The notes under the pieces were generated by a model, which saw only the letters and a list, made by a program, of their open reading frames with translations, was not told the origin of the DNA and made no database searches. The translations under genes were made by a program, and so were the position numbers. Source: Hydrogenophaga sp. (GTDB lineage Bacteria > Pseudomonadota > Gammaproteobacteria > Burkholderiales > Burkholderiaceae_C). Taken from it: a stretch of DNA of 6,113 nt. Location of the stretch: contig JALOSN010000068.1 in assembly GCA_025458415.1 (NCBI GenBank), positions 1-6,113 of the forward strand. The letters are read 5' to 3'. Position 1 is the stretch's first letter. Each line of letters opens with the position of its first letter. This document shows, piece by piece, positions 1 to 6,066 of the stretch.

Positions 1-375
1 ACAGCGGTCACGGTCGAGGCCATCGACGCGAATGGCCGTTTCCTGGGGGGCATCATCCTGCCCGGGCACGGCATCATGCTGCGTGCGCTCGAATCGGGAA
101 CCGCAGGTCTGCACGTACCCACGGGGGAGGTGCGGGACTTCCCCACCAACACCAGCGACGCCCTCACCAGCGGCGGCACCTTCGCCATCGCTGGCGCGGT
201 GCACCGCATGGTCGAAAACCTGCGTCGACATTGTGGCGAAGACCCGGTCTGCTACATGACCGGCGGAGCGGGCTGGAAGATGGCCCCCAGCATGTCGACC
301 GACTTCGAGCTGGTCGACAGCCTCATTTTCGACGGGCTGCTGGAAATTGCGGACCGGCGGCTGCTCGCGGTCTGA
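1..375 (+). CDS. coaX: Type III pantothenate kinase, C-terminal part (5' end outside window)
   Basis: Phosphorylates pantothenate to 4'-phosphopantothenate with ATP, the first step of CoA synthesis, in the cytoplasm. The open frame runs from base 1 with no start, giving 124 residues of a family usually about 240-260 long, so roughly the second half is present. The visible part begins inside the family's GTAxTxD-type motif (here TAVTVEAID). It continues with the glycine-rich stretch GRFLGGIILPG, the AL..GTAGL helix (visible residues 29-37), TNTSDALTSG, and a late TGG motif (visible residues 83-85) typical of the ASKHA-fold sugar kinase core. The N-terminal ATP-binding DxGNxR motif lies upstream of the window. 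One oddity is that the residue aligning with the catalytic Asp of the TxD motif is Glu here. The gene converges on the WS/DGAT gene with only 18 nt between stops and no clear terminator. The family call is firm; the symbol follows from the family. Confidence 0.9.
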   Translation, partial: TAVTVEAIDANGRFLGGIILPGHGIMLRALESGTAGLHVPTGEVRDFPTNTSDALTSGGTFAIAGAVHRMVENLRRHCGEDPVCYMTGGAGWKMAPSMSTDFELVDSLIFDGLLEIADRRLLAV

Positions 376-393
376 ACCACGCCCCCGCGCTGC

Positions 394-1944
394 TCAGCCT
401 TCGCCCCAGGGCAGCATGAGGGTCAGGGTCAGCAGGCGATCGAACTCGGGCTCGAAGCGGTCGATGATGCGCTGCGGCTGCGGGCACAGGCCGCCGTCGG
501 TAATGAGGCCGAACTGCACGCCGCCACCGTAGCTCAGGATGGACACCCCCAGGCCGACGGTGCCGGTCTGGGGCACCCAGAACATGATCTGTTCCAGCGT
601 CGAACCACATACCTTGAGCTTCTCGCCGGGACCTGGCACGTTGGTCATGACGGCCGTGGTCTTGCGGCCGAACAGGGCCAGCAGGGCATCCTGCGCCGGC
701 TTCACCAGCAGGCCGGCCAGCGACAACAGGCCGAAGGTCAGGATGGGCTGGAGGCTGCCCTTGAGGGCGTTCATGCGCGCGCGGACCGCGTAAACGCGTT
801 CGATCGGGTTATCCACGCCGATGGGCAGCACCAGCGGTACCAGACCGAAGCGGTTGCCCAGTTGCCAGGCCTCGGACATGGGGCGCAGGTTGATCGGCAC
901 CATGGCGCGGATCTCCAGGCCCCGCGTGTCGTCGCCCAGCTCGCGCAGGTAGGCCCCGATGGCGCCGGCCACGCAAGACAGCAGCACGTCGTTCACCGAG
1001 CAGTTGAGGGCTTTGCCGATCGCCTTGACCCGGTCCAGCGCGATCGGCTCGCACCAGGCGACCTGCTTGCTCATGCCGGGCTGCCCTTTCAGCCGGGTCG
1101 GCGAGTCGTCCGGCATCAGGGCCAGGTCGGCCAGATCGCTGACCAGCTGGCTGCCCAGCCGGGCGACGTGGGCCGCCTGGTCGATCGACTCGTTGAGTCC
1201 CTGCTGCGGTGAAGCCACCATGGCCAGGGAGCGGGCCGCGCCGCCCCCGGCCACCTCCAGTGCCCGCGCGGTGATGTCGCCCAATGGCCGGATCAGCGTG
1301 TCCGCCAGCCAGTCCTCCGCGGCTTCCATGCCGGCCTTGCGCGCCCGGCGCGGGCGCCGGGGCGGCTGCGCGCCGCCATCGACCAGGCTCATCATCACGC
1401 TGATGAGCGCGATGCCGTCGCCAATGCAGTGGTGAATACGTGCAATCAGGGCCGATCCGCCTTCGTGGTGCTCCACCAGTTCGAACTGCCACAAGGGGCG
1501 CCCAGGGTCCAGTGGCTGCAAGGCCAGCTGCGCCACCCGCGACTGCAGGGCCTGACGCGCCGACTGACCCCGACGGCGAACCAGGGGCCGGGCCACCACA
1601 TGGTGGTCGATCCGGAAATGGGGGTCGTCGATCCAGGCCGCCCCGGCCATGTCCTGGCGTGCGATCTGCACGAAGCGGCGGTAGGGCAGCAGACGCTCGC
1701 GCACCCGCTCGCGCAAGTCAGCCAGGCTGACACCCGGTCGCAGCAGCCACACGCCGACGATCACCATGCGATTGGACGGCGAATCCATGCGCAGCCACGC
1801 CGTATCGACCTTGCTCATGCGTTCGCCGTCCAGGCCCAGTGTCGTGGCCAGTTCCTGGGCCAGGCCTGTCGATCGGGACGGGCGTTGCCGGACCCCGGCC
1901 GGTGTCTGGGGGGTGGCGGTTGCGGCTGCCTTGCGCTCGACCAT
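394..1944 (-). CDS. Wax ester synthase / diacylglycerol O-acyltransferase (WS/DGAT family)
   Basis: Predicted to transfer an acyl group from acyl-CoA to a fatty alcohol or diacylglycerol, making wax ester or triacylglycerol at the inner face of the membrane or on lipid bodies. The protein has 516 residues, somewhat longer than the usual 450-480. The condensing-enzyme-type motif HHxxxDG appears as HHCIGDG at residues 171-177. The PLW motif is at 150-152, the ND motif (NDVLLS) at 318-323 and TNVPGP at 434-439. The C-terminal region with SYGGGVQFGL (471-480) matches the DUF1298 half of the family. The start at 1944 is preferred because AGGAG lies 5 nt upstream. An in-frame ATG at 1986 has no such site, and an internal ATG at 1818 (residue 43, MSKVDTAWL) is where most family members would begin. 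Residues 1-40 are therefore a basic, Ala/Thr-rich extension. Substrate choice cannot be read from the sequence. The gene is divergent to the ACBP gene and convergent with coaX. Confidence 0.92.
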   Translation of the reverse strand: MVERKAAATATPQTPAGVRQRPSRSTGLAQELATTLGLDGERMSKVDTAWLRMDSPSNRMVIVGVWLLRPGVSLADLRERVRERLLPYRRFVQIARQDMAGAAWIDDPHFRIDHHVVARPLVRRRGQSARQALQSRVAQLALQPLDPGRPLWQFELVEHHEGGSALIARIHHCIGDGIALISVMMSLVDGGAQPPRRPRRARKAGMEAAEDWLADTLIRPLGDITARALEVAGGGAARSLAMVASPQQGLNESIDQAAHVARLGSQLVSDLADLALMPDDSPTRLKGQPGMSKQVAWCEPIALDRVKAIGKALNCSVNDVLLSCVAGAIGAYLRELGDDTRGLEIRAMVPINLRPMSEAWQLGNRFGLVPLVLPIGVDNPIERVYAVRARMNALKGSLQPILTFGLLSLAGLLVKPAQDALLALFGRKTTAVMTNVPGPGEKLKVCGSTLEQIMFWVPQTGTVGLGVSILSYGGGVQFGLITDGGLCPQPQRIIDRFEPEFDRLLTLTLMLPWGEG

Positions 1945-1949
1945 GGTGT

Positions 1950-1954
1950 CTCCT
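1950..1954 (-). promoter_or_regulatory. Ribosome binding site of the WS/DGAT gene
   Basis: AGGAG on the minus strand, 5 nt before the ATG at 1944-1942. It decides the start, because neither the upstream ATG (1986) nor the internal ATG (1818) has an equally good Shine-Dalgarno match. Confidence 0.75.
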
Positions 1955-2011
1955 GATGGGGCCTGAGGGTGCCAGGTGCAGGCCATTGTTGTGGATGCGT
2001 CTGTCTATTTT

Positions 2012-2049
2012 GCGGGCTGCGGCGGTCGTAAGATACCGCAGCAACCCGC
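2012..2049. repeat. Imperfect inverted repeat in divergent intergenic region
   Basis: GCGGG (2012-2016) plus TGCGG (2018-2022) pair with CCGCA (2036-2040) plus CCCGC (2045-2049). That gives ten base pairs with an internal asymmetry of 1 versus 4 nt and a 13-nt centre that contains the TAAGAT patch. It could be an operator or a 5'-leader hairpin. In GC-rich DNA such a match can also arise by chance. Confidence 0.35.
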
Positions 2050-2056
2050 CCGGGTC

Positions 2057-2074
2057 GACACGGCAGCCGGTGTC
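2057..2074. repeat. Short inverted repeat GACAC-N8-GTGTC upstream of ACBP
   Basis: Perfect 5-bp arms GACAC (2057-2061) and GTGTC (2070-2074) flank an 8-nt spacer. The spacer can add GG/CC pairs with one bulged G, leaving a 3-nt loop. The site lies 33 nt before the ACBP start codon, a usual place for a repressor site or a leader hairpin. No known regulator is matched. Confidence 0.35.
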
Positions 2075-2094
2075 AGCCCGAACAACCCCACAAC

Positions 2095-2100
2095 GAGGAG
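2095..2100 (+). promoter_or_regulatory. Ribosome binding site of the ACBP gene
   Basis: GAGGAG lies 6 nt upstream of the GTG at 2107. This supports a GTG start, which yields a protein of the standard family length. Confidence 0.8.
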
Positions 2101-2106
2101 TCCCAC

Positions 2107-2361
2107 GTGTCCGATCTCAAGAACCGTTTCGAAGCCGCTGTCGCCAACTCCAAGAAGCTCAGCGAGCGCCCCGACAACACCACCTTGCTGAAGATCTATG
2201 GCCTGTACAAGCAGGCCACCGCCGGTGACGTCACCGAAAAGAAACCGGGGTTCGGCGACATGGTGGGCCGGGCCAAGTGGGATGCCTGGAACAGCTGCAA
2301 GGGCACGCCGTCCGAGACCGCGATGCAGCAGTACATCGACCTGATCGAGTCGCTGAGCTGA
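2107..2361 (+). CDS. Acyl-CoA-binding protein (ACBP family)
   Basis: A small cytoplasmic carrier that binds medium- and long-chain acyl-CoA esters and delivers them to enzymes. It has 84 residues, close to the roughly 86 of the classic single-domain family. It starts with GTG behind a strong GAGGAG. The hallmark segment YGLYKQAT is at residues 31-38, followed by KPGFGDM (46-52), GRAKWDAW (54-61) and the C-terminal helix with Tyr76. Tyr31, Tyr34, Lys35, Lys57 and Tyr76 correspond to the acyl-CoA ligands Tyr28, Tyr31, Lys32, Lys54 and Tyr73 of bovine ACBP, so binding should be intact. It is divergent to the WS/DGAT gene, an enzyme that uses acyl-CoA, which suggests substrate supply for neutral-lipid synthesis; that link is inference. 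ACBP is common in eukaryotes but patchy in bacteria. The stop is 38 nt from the convergent stop of the next gene. Confidence 0.95.
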   Translation: MSDLKNRFEAAVANSKKLSERPDNTTLLKIYGLYKQATAGDVTEKKPGFGDMVGRAKWDAWNSCKGTPSETAMQQYIDLIESLS

Positions 2362-2399
2362 TTCGGCCGGCAGGTCGGTGCGACGTTCTGCCAGGGTTT

Positions 2400-2738
2400 C
2401 TACTTCTTGCGGGAGCCGGTCACTGCCTTGGCCGCCGGCTTCGGCCTTTTCTCTTTCAGCAGGTCGTCCAGGTTGCGCACGATCTCGCTTTCAATGCGGT
2501 CCTTGAAGGCGCCCAGCAGGAATCCGAGTTTGGCATCGAGCTCGAAATGGTCCTTGGTCACCTTGAGGATGCCGTTGACCCCGCTGCGGGTGAAGTGCAC
2601 CTCGTCGCAGGACCGGCCCTCCTCGTAGGTGCAGCTCATGTCGAAGTCCTGCTCGGCCTCTTCGGCCCAGCGCCACGCCACTTTGCGGGCTTCGGCCATG
2701 CCGAGGTGGTGGTCGCGTCGGATGTGGATCTCAGCCAT
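2400..2738 (-). CDS. Polyhydroxyalkanoic acid system protein (PHA_gran_rgn family)
   Basis: A small soluble protein of 112 residues resembling the family found near PHA synthesis and granule genes (PF09650/TIGR02610 type). Its molecular role is not established. The recognisable pattern is an N-terminal strand and helix (IHIRRDHHLGMAEAR, residues 4-18). The core follows, with HFTRSGVNGILKV (48-60) and FELDAKLGFLLGAF (65-78), and then an amphipathic helix IESEIVRNLDDLL (82-94). The last 17 residues (96-112) are a Lys/Ala/Pro-rich basic tail that could contact nucleic acid or granule surfaces; that is speculation. The start at 2738 gives the family N-terminus, but no clear Shine-Dalgarno precedes it, which fits translation from an upstream transcript. 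It follows the lipoprotein peptidase gene by 52 nt on the same strand and is probably the last gene of that unit. No phaC or phasin gene is visible here. Confidence 0.85.
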   Translation of the reverse strand: MAEIHIRRDHHLGMAEARKVAWRWAEEAEQDFDMSCTYEEGRSCDEVHFTRSGVNGILKVTKDHFELDAKLGFLLGAFKDRIESEIVRNLDDLLKEKRPKPAAKAVTGSRKK

Positions 2739-2767
2739 GGTCGATGGTGTGGGGTGTTGGTTACGGC

Positions 2768-2781
2768 GGCCGGCTGCGGCC
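2768..2781 (-). other. Small GC hairpin between peptidase and PHA-system genes
   Basis: GGCCG (2768-2772) pairs with CGGCC (2777-2781) around a 4-nt loop, 9 nt after the peptidase stop codon on the transcribed strand. No T-run follows it, so a classic intrinsic terminator is unlikely. It could stabilise or punctuate the message, or be chance in GC-rich DNA. Confidence 0.3.
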
Positions 2782-2790
2782 CTGTGCGCG

Positions 2791-3900
2791 TTATGGTAGC
2801 CGCAGTCCGCTGCGGATGGTGTCCTGATCGGCCAGCGCGCGAAGGGCCGCGTGGCGTTCGGTCAACGGTTGCCGTGAGAGGTCGCGCACGGCCTGGTAGA
2901 AACGCGGGAAATCGCGGCCCGACTGCACGAACAGGGCCTCGAAGCCGGGCACGAGTTCGTCATAGGCCGCCTGGGCCGCAAAGCTGGCATTGTTGGCCCG
3001 GGCCACCCAGGCGTCATAGCCCGGATGACCACCCCAGCTCTCCCGAAGCCCGGCGTACTCGGCACGAAACCGCTCCATGACCGCGGCCTTGGCCTGCCGG
3101 CGGCTGTCCTTCGTCAGCGAAGGGTCATTGAACACCACGGACAGCCGTTCACGCACGCTGCGGGTGAGGGCGCGGAAGTCCTGCCGGCGCTGGTCCAGGC
3201 GCCGGTACTCCTCCTGCGCCTGCGCCGAGGCGTGTTGGCGTAACCACTGCTGGCCGCCCAGCCGCTCCACCGCCGTTGCAAAGGACTCGTTGAACGTGGT
3301 GTCGCCTTTGACGTAAAGCACCTGGTGCGCCAGTTCGTGGATGATGAGCCGCGCCAGCTCGCCTTCCGGGTAGGCGATGAAGGTGTTGAGCAGGGGGTCG
3401 CCGCCGAGCCAGTTCAGCCAGCCCAGGGTGGAGTAGGCCGGCACCGGGTAGACCAGCACGTCCAGGTCGGCGGGCAGGGTGGCGGCGAACCGCCGGGCCG
3501 CGTCTTCGTTGTAGTAGCCCCGGTAGCCGACACAACCGGCCACCGGGAAGCACCAGGTCTTGAGTTCCAGCGAGAACTCACCCGCTGCGACCACGTTGTA
3601 GACCGCGGCGCGGCGTCCCAGGTCGGCGTAACGCCGGTAGCTGGCGTTGTCCGGCAGGGCCAGCGACGCCGACGCAAAGTCGCGGATGCGTTGCGACAGT
3701 TCCAGTCGCTGCCTCAGTTCGGGGCGCGTCGCCGGATCGTCGATCCACTCCTGCACGGGCCGCGATGCCCGCATCAGTTCCAGGTGGCCGGTGACCGACT
3801 GCCAGTAATAGCCCGCACCGGTGCCAGTCGAAGCGCAGGCAGACAGACACACCGCGGCCACGACCAGACCGCAGCGGCTGAGCAGGCCCGCCAGCCTCAC
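2791..3900 (-). CDS. Predicted lipoprotein aminopeptidase (COG4324-type zinc metallopeptidase)
   Basis: Predicted zinc-dependent peptidase anchored in the envelope as a lipoprotein; the natural substrate is unknown. It has 369 residues. The signal peptide runs to the lipobox LSAC at residues 19-22, giving a lipidated Cys22. The +2 residue is Ala rather than Asp, which favours the outer membrane. The zinc motif is HELAH (188-192) within LARLIIHELAHQVLY. NESFA (204-208) provides Glu205 as a plausible third zinc ligand in gluzincin style. NNASF (303-307) and YDELVPGF (313-320) are typical of this family's C-terminal part. The start is a GTG at 3900 that overlaps the stop of the upstream molybdoenzyme gene as GTGA, with GAGG about 10 nt upstream inside that gene, so the two genes are very likely translationally coupled. 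The family name rests on sequence prediction, and activity as an aminopeptidase has not been shown by anything here. Confidence 0.88.
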   Translation of the reverse strand: MRLAGLLSRCGLVVAAVCLSACASTGTGAGYYWQSVTGHLELMRASRPVQEWIDDPATRPELRQRLELSQRIRDFASASLALPDNASYRRYADLGRRAAVYNVVAAGEFSLELKTWCFPVAGCVGYRGYYNEDAARRFAATLPADLDVLVYPVPAYSTLGWLNWLGGDPLLNTFIAYPEGELARLIIHELAHQVLYVKGDTTFNESFATAVERLGGQQWLRQHASAQAQEEYRRLDQRRQDFRALTRSVRERLSVVFNDPSLTKDSRRQAKAAVMERFRAEYAGLRESWGGHPGYDAWVARANNASFAAQAAYDELVPGFEALFVQSGRDFPRFYQAVRDLSRQPLTERHAALRALADQDTIRSGLRLP

Positions 3901-5951
3901 AGGCGCTCGACCTCGACGCAGCAGTCGTAGAACACCGGTGCACGACCCAGGTCGGTGAGGCCCTGGTGGGTCAGTTCATTGACATTGGTGCCGTTCATGC
4001 CGAGTTTTCGCCACCAGATGCCCAGGCCGTTGACCACACCCGGTCGCGCCCGCTCGCTGACATGCGCCCGGCAGTGGTAGCTGCCGCGTCGGTTGAAAGC
4101 CCGGACGGCCTGTCCGTCGACGATTCCGCGCGGACGGGCATCGTCCGGGTGGATCTCCAGCCAGGGCTCGCCTTCGATGTCGCGCAGGCTCTTCACGTTG
4201 ACGAAACTGGAGTTGAGGAAATTGCGCGCCGGTGGCGAGATCATGGCCAGCGGGTGCCGGGGGTCGATGCCGGCCGGTTCGTGGTTGGGCAGGTGATCGG
4301 GAAGGCCGTCCAGGCCCATGGCCGACAGGCGTTCGCTGAAGAACTCGCAGCGCCCGGATGGCGACGGGAAACCGCCGTTGGCGAAGGGTGCATCGGGAAT
4401 GGACAATGTGGCATGGCCGCGCTCCAGCAATTGTCCGAAATCGACCGCCTCACCAAAGGCCTGGCGACACAGCGCTTCGTCGTCGTCGCCGAAGCAGGAC
4501 TCATTGAAGCCCATGCGTCGCGCCAGCGCGCGAAAGATGTCGGTATTGGTTCGTGCCTGTCCCAGCGGCGCTATGGCCGGGCGGTTGAGCAGCACGTCGG
4601 TGTGGCCGTAGCTGGAGTGGACGTCCCAGTGCTCCAGCTGCGTGGTGGCCGGCAGGACGAGGTCGGCGTGGTCGGCTGTGTCGGTGAGGAAGTGTTCCAG
4701 CACCACGGTGAACAGGTCCTCGCGCTGGAAACCGCGCACCACCTGCGGTGACTCGGGGGCCACCGCCACCGGGTTGCTGTTGTAGACGATCAGGGCCTCG
4801 ATCTTGGGCCCGAAGGTGGGCGATGCCTCGCGCAGCAGGTCCTGCCCGATCGTGCTCATGTTGATGGTGCGCGGCTGGCGCCCGGCGAGCAGCTCGGGAC
4901 GTTGCAGGGCCGCGCGCTGAACCGGAAAGAAGCCGGACGAGGACAGCAGCAGTCCGCCGGCGCGGTGACGCCATGCGCCCACCAGCGCGGGCAGGCAGGC
5001 GATCGCGCGTACCGCGTTACCGCCACCACGCACGCGCTGCATGCCGTAGTTCAGTCGGATGGCGGCCGGCTTCGTGGTGCCATAGTCCAGCGCCAGCCGG
5101 CGGATCTGCTCGACCGGCACACCGCAGACCTCGGCGGCCCGCTCGGCCGGCCATTGCAGCGCGCGCTCGCGCAGCTGGTCCCAGCCGACGGTGTGGCGCC
5201 CGATGTAGTCGTGGTCCAGCCAGTCGTGGACGATCAGTTCATGCATCAGCGCCAGCGCCAGGGCAGCGTCGGTTCCGGGCTTCAGCGCAATGTGCTCATG
5301 GCACTTGTCGGCCGTCTCGCTGCGCCTCGGGTCGATGCAGACCAGGCGGGCACCATCGCGTTTGGCCTGCTGGGCCAGGCGCCAGAAATGCAGGTTGCTG
5401 GCGATCGAGTTGCTGCCCCAGATCAGGATCAGCTTCGACTCGGCAAAGTGTTCCACCTTCATGCCGACCTTGCCACCCAGCGTGTGGATCAGACCTTCGG
5501 CGCCAGCCGACGCGCAGATGGTGCGGTCGAGCAGGGAGGCGCCCAGGCGGTGAAAGAACCGGGCCGACATGCTCTCGCCCTGGACCAGCCCCATGGTGCC
5601 GGCGTAACTGTAGGGAACGATGGCCTGAGGGTCCCGTGCGGCGATGGCCTGCAGTCGGGTGGCGATGGCATCCAACGCATCATCCCAGCCGATCGTCTCG
5701 AACCGGCCGCTGCCCTTGGGGCCAATGCGGCGCAACGGCTGCAGCACACGCTCCGGGTGGTAGGTCCGTTCGGTGTAGCGCGAAACCTTGGTGCACAGCG
5801 CGCCATCGGTATGGCGGTGGTCCGGGTCGCCCTGCACACGCAGTGCACGGCCCAGGCTGTCCACGCTGGTGATCAGCGCACAGGTGTCGGGGCAGTCGTG
5901 CGGGCAGGCGCCGCGTACCGTCTGAATCGGTGTGTTCGTCGGAAAAGTCAT
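3897..5951 (-). CDS. Molybdopterin-dependent oxidoreductase (DMSO reductase superfamily, BisC-like), 4Fe-4S
   Basis: A large molybdenum or tungsten enzyme using a bis-pterin guanine dinucleotide cofactor; the substrate is unknown. It has 684 residues from the ATG at 5951. Four cysteines, Cys16, Cys20, Cys24 (CPHDCPDTC) and Cys53, have the spacing of the N-terminal 4Fe-4S domain. Core signatures follow: GWDDAL (88-93), GSNSIASNLHFW (179-190) for cofactor binding, the IDPRRSETA loop (206-214), a NYGMQRVRGGG stretch (301-311), YNSNPV (390-395), the LPATTQLEHWD segment (433-443), and a C-terminal molydopterin dinucleotide-binding domain from about residue 570 (PPARNFLNSS, then EIHPDDARPRGI). Cys147 in TICASAG aligns with the cysteine that ligates Mo in periplasmic nitrate reductases, so it is the likely metal ligand. 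No twin-arginine leader is seen, so it is probably cytoplasmic. An upstream in-frame GTG (6038) would add 29 residues unlike the family. No small electron-transfer subunit is adjacent on the downstream side. Confidence 0.92.
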   Translation of the reverse strand: MTFPTNTPIQTVRGACPHDCPDTCALITSVDSLGRALRVQGDPDHRHTDGALCTKVSRYTERTYHPERVLQPLRRIGPKGSGRFETIGWDDALDAIATRLQAIAARDPQAIVPYSYAGTMGLVQGESMSARFFHRLGASLLDRTICASAGAEGLIHTLGGKVGMKVEHFAESKLILIWGSNSIASNLHFWRLAQQAKRDGARLVCIDPRRSETADKCHEHIALKPGTDAALALALMHELIVHDWLDHDYIGRHTVGWDQLRERALQWPAERAAEVCGVPVEQIRRLALDYGTTKPAAIRLNYGMQRVRGGGNAVRAIACLPALVGAWRHRAGGLLLSSSGFFPVQRAALQRPELLAGRQPRTINMSTIGQDLLREASPTFGPKIEALIVYNSNPVAVAPESPQVVRGFQREDLFTVVLEHFLTDTADHADLVLPATTQLEHWDVHSSYGHTDVLLNRPAIAPLGQARTNTDIFRALARRMGFNESCFGDDDEALCRQAFGEAVDFGQLLERGHATLSIPDAPFANGGFPSPSGRCEFFSERLSAMGLDGLPDHLPNHEPAGIDPRHPLAMISPPARNFLNSSFVNVKSLRDIEGEPWLEIHPDDARPRGIVDGQAVRAFNRRGSYHCRAHVSERARPGVVNGLGIWWRKLGMNGTNVNELTHQGLTDLGRAPVFYDCCVEVERL

Positions 5952-5952
5952 A

Positions 5953-5976
5953 CCGAAGGGCGGCAGAAGGCTTCGG
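5953..5976 (-). other. Inverted repeat abutting the molybdoenzyme start codon
   Basis: CCGAAG (5953-5958) and CTTCGG (5971-5976) are perfect 6-bp arms around a 12-nt centre. In the minus-strand message the stem would end 1 nt before the AUG at 5951, and no Shine-Dalgarno is present in the loop. It may be an operator or a translation-controlling hairpin. If the protein really starts upstream at 6038 or 6020, the repeat is coding. Confidence 0.4.
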
Positions 5977-6054
5977 AAATAGCAGGATGGTATTACGCTG
6001 TGAGCCCGCAGCGGGGGCACCCTTCCTGCCTGCGTCACGATCCTTCAGCATATC

Positions 6055-6059
6055 AGGAG
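6055..6059 (+). promoter_or_regulatory. Ribosome binding site of the right-edge gene
   Basis: AGGAG lies 7 nt before the ATG at 6067, near-ideal spacing. It supports a real gene start although only 47 bases of coding sequence are visible. Confidence 0.7.
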
Positions 6060-6066
6060 AACCCTC

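Larger units (their letters stand above)
1945..2106. promoter_or_regulatory. Divergent intergenic region between WS/DGAT and ACBP genes
   Basis: These 162 bp must carry the promoters of both divergent genes. The most AT-rich patches are TCTATTTT near 2004-2011 and TAAGAT at 2029-2034. TAAGAT is a possible -10 for the rightward ACBP gene, but no convincing -35 sits at the right distance. On the minus strand the AAAATAGA patch could serve the WS/DGAT gene, again without a good -35. Two imperfect inverted repeats (2012-2049 and 2057-2074) lie between these patches and the ACBP start, so a shared regulator is possible. I cannot assign one: no recognisable FadR, PsrA or similar site was seen. The promoter positions are weak guesses. 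Confidence 0.4.
5952..6066. promoter_or_regulatory. Short divergent intergenic region
   Basis: These 115 bp separate the molybdoenzyme start (5951, minus) from the leader-peptide gene start (6067, plus). They should hold promoters for both. An AT-rich TATTAC at 5991-5996 is the only -10-like patch I can point to, with no good -35. The need for promoter space is an argument against the longer molybdoenzyme start at 6038, which would leave only 28 bp. Confidence 0.35.

Noticed and set aside
376..393. Terminator between coaX and the WS/DGAT gene
   Set aside because: The 18-nt gap holds no hairpin or T-run.
809..1492. Minus-strand open frame of 227 codons inside the WS/DGAT gene
   Set aside because: Alternative frame of the acyltransferase. 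The Arg/Gly/Ala-rich composition and lack of motifs mark it as a shadow.
2369..2392. GGCAG...CTGCC as a bidirectional terminator between the convergent ACBP and PHA-system genes
   Set aside because: Only 5 bp of stem with a 14-nt loop and no T-run on either side, so it is too weak to call a terminator.
2277..3080. Plus-strand open frame of 267 codons spanning three genes
   Set aside because: It overlaps the end of ACBP in another frame and runs antisense through two well-supported genes, with a low-complexity Arg/Pro/Gly product.
3966..4751. Plus-strand open frame of 261 codons
   Set aside because: Antisense shadow of the molybdoenzyme gene, with no family resemblance and no ribosome site.
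4973..5872. Plus-strand open frame of 299 codons
   Set aside because: It lies fully antisense to the molybdoenzyme gene. Its product is Arg/Pro/Ser/Cys-rich with no domain, as expected from the complement of GC-rich coding DNA.
5680..6051. Minus-strand ATG-started frame of 123 codons at the 5' end of the molybdoenzyme
   Set aside because: Out of frame with the cysteine cluster and overlapping it. The product has no recognisable features.
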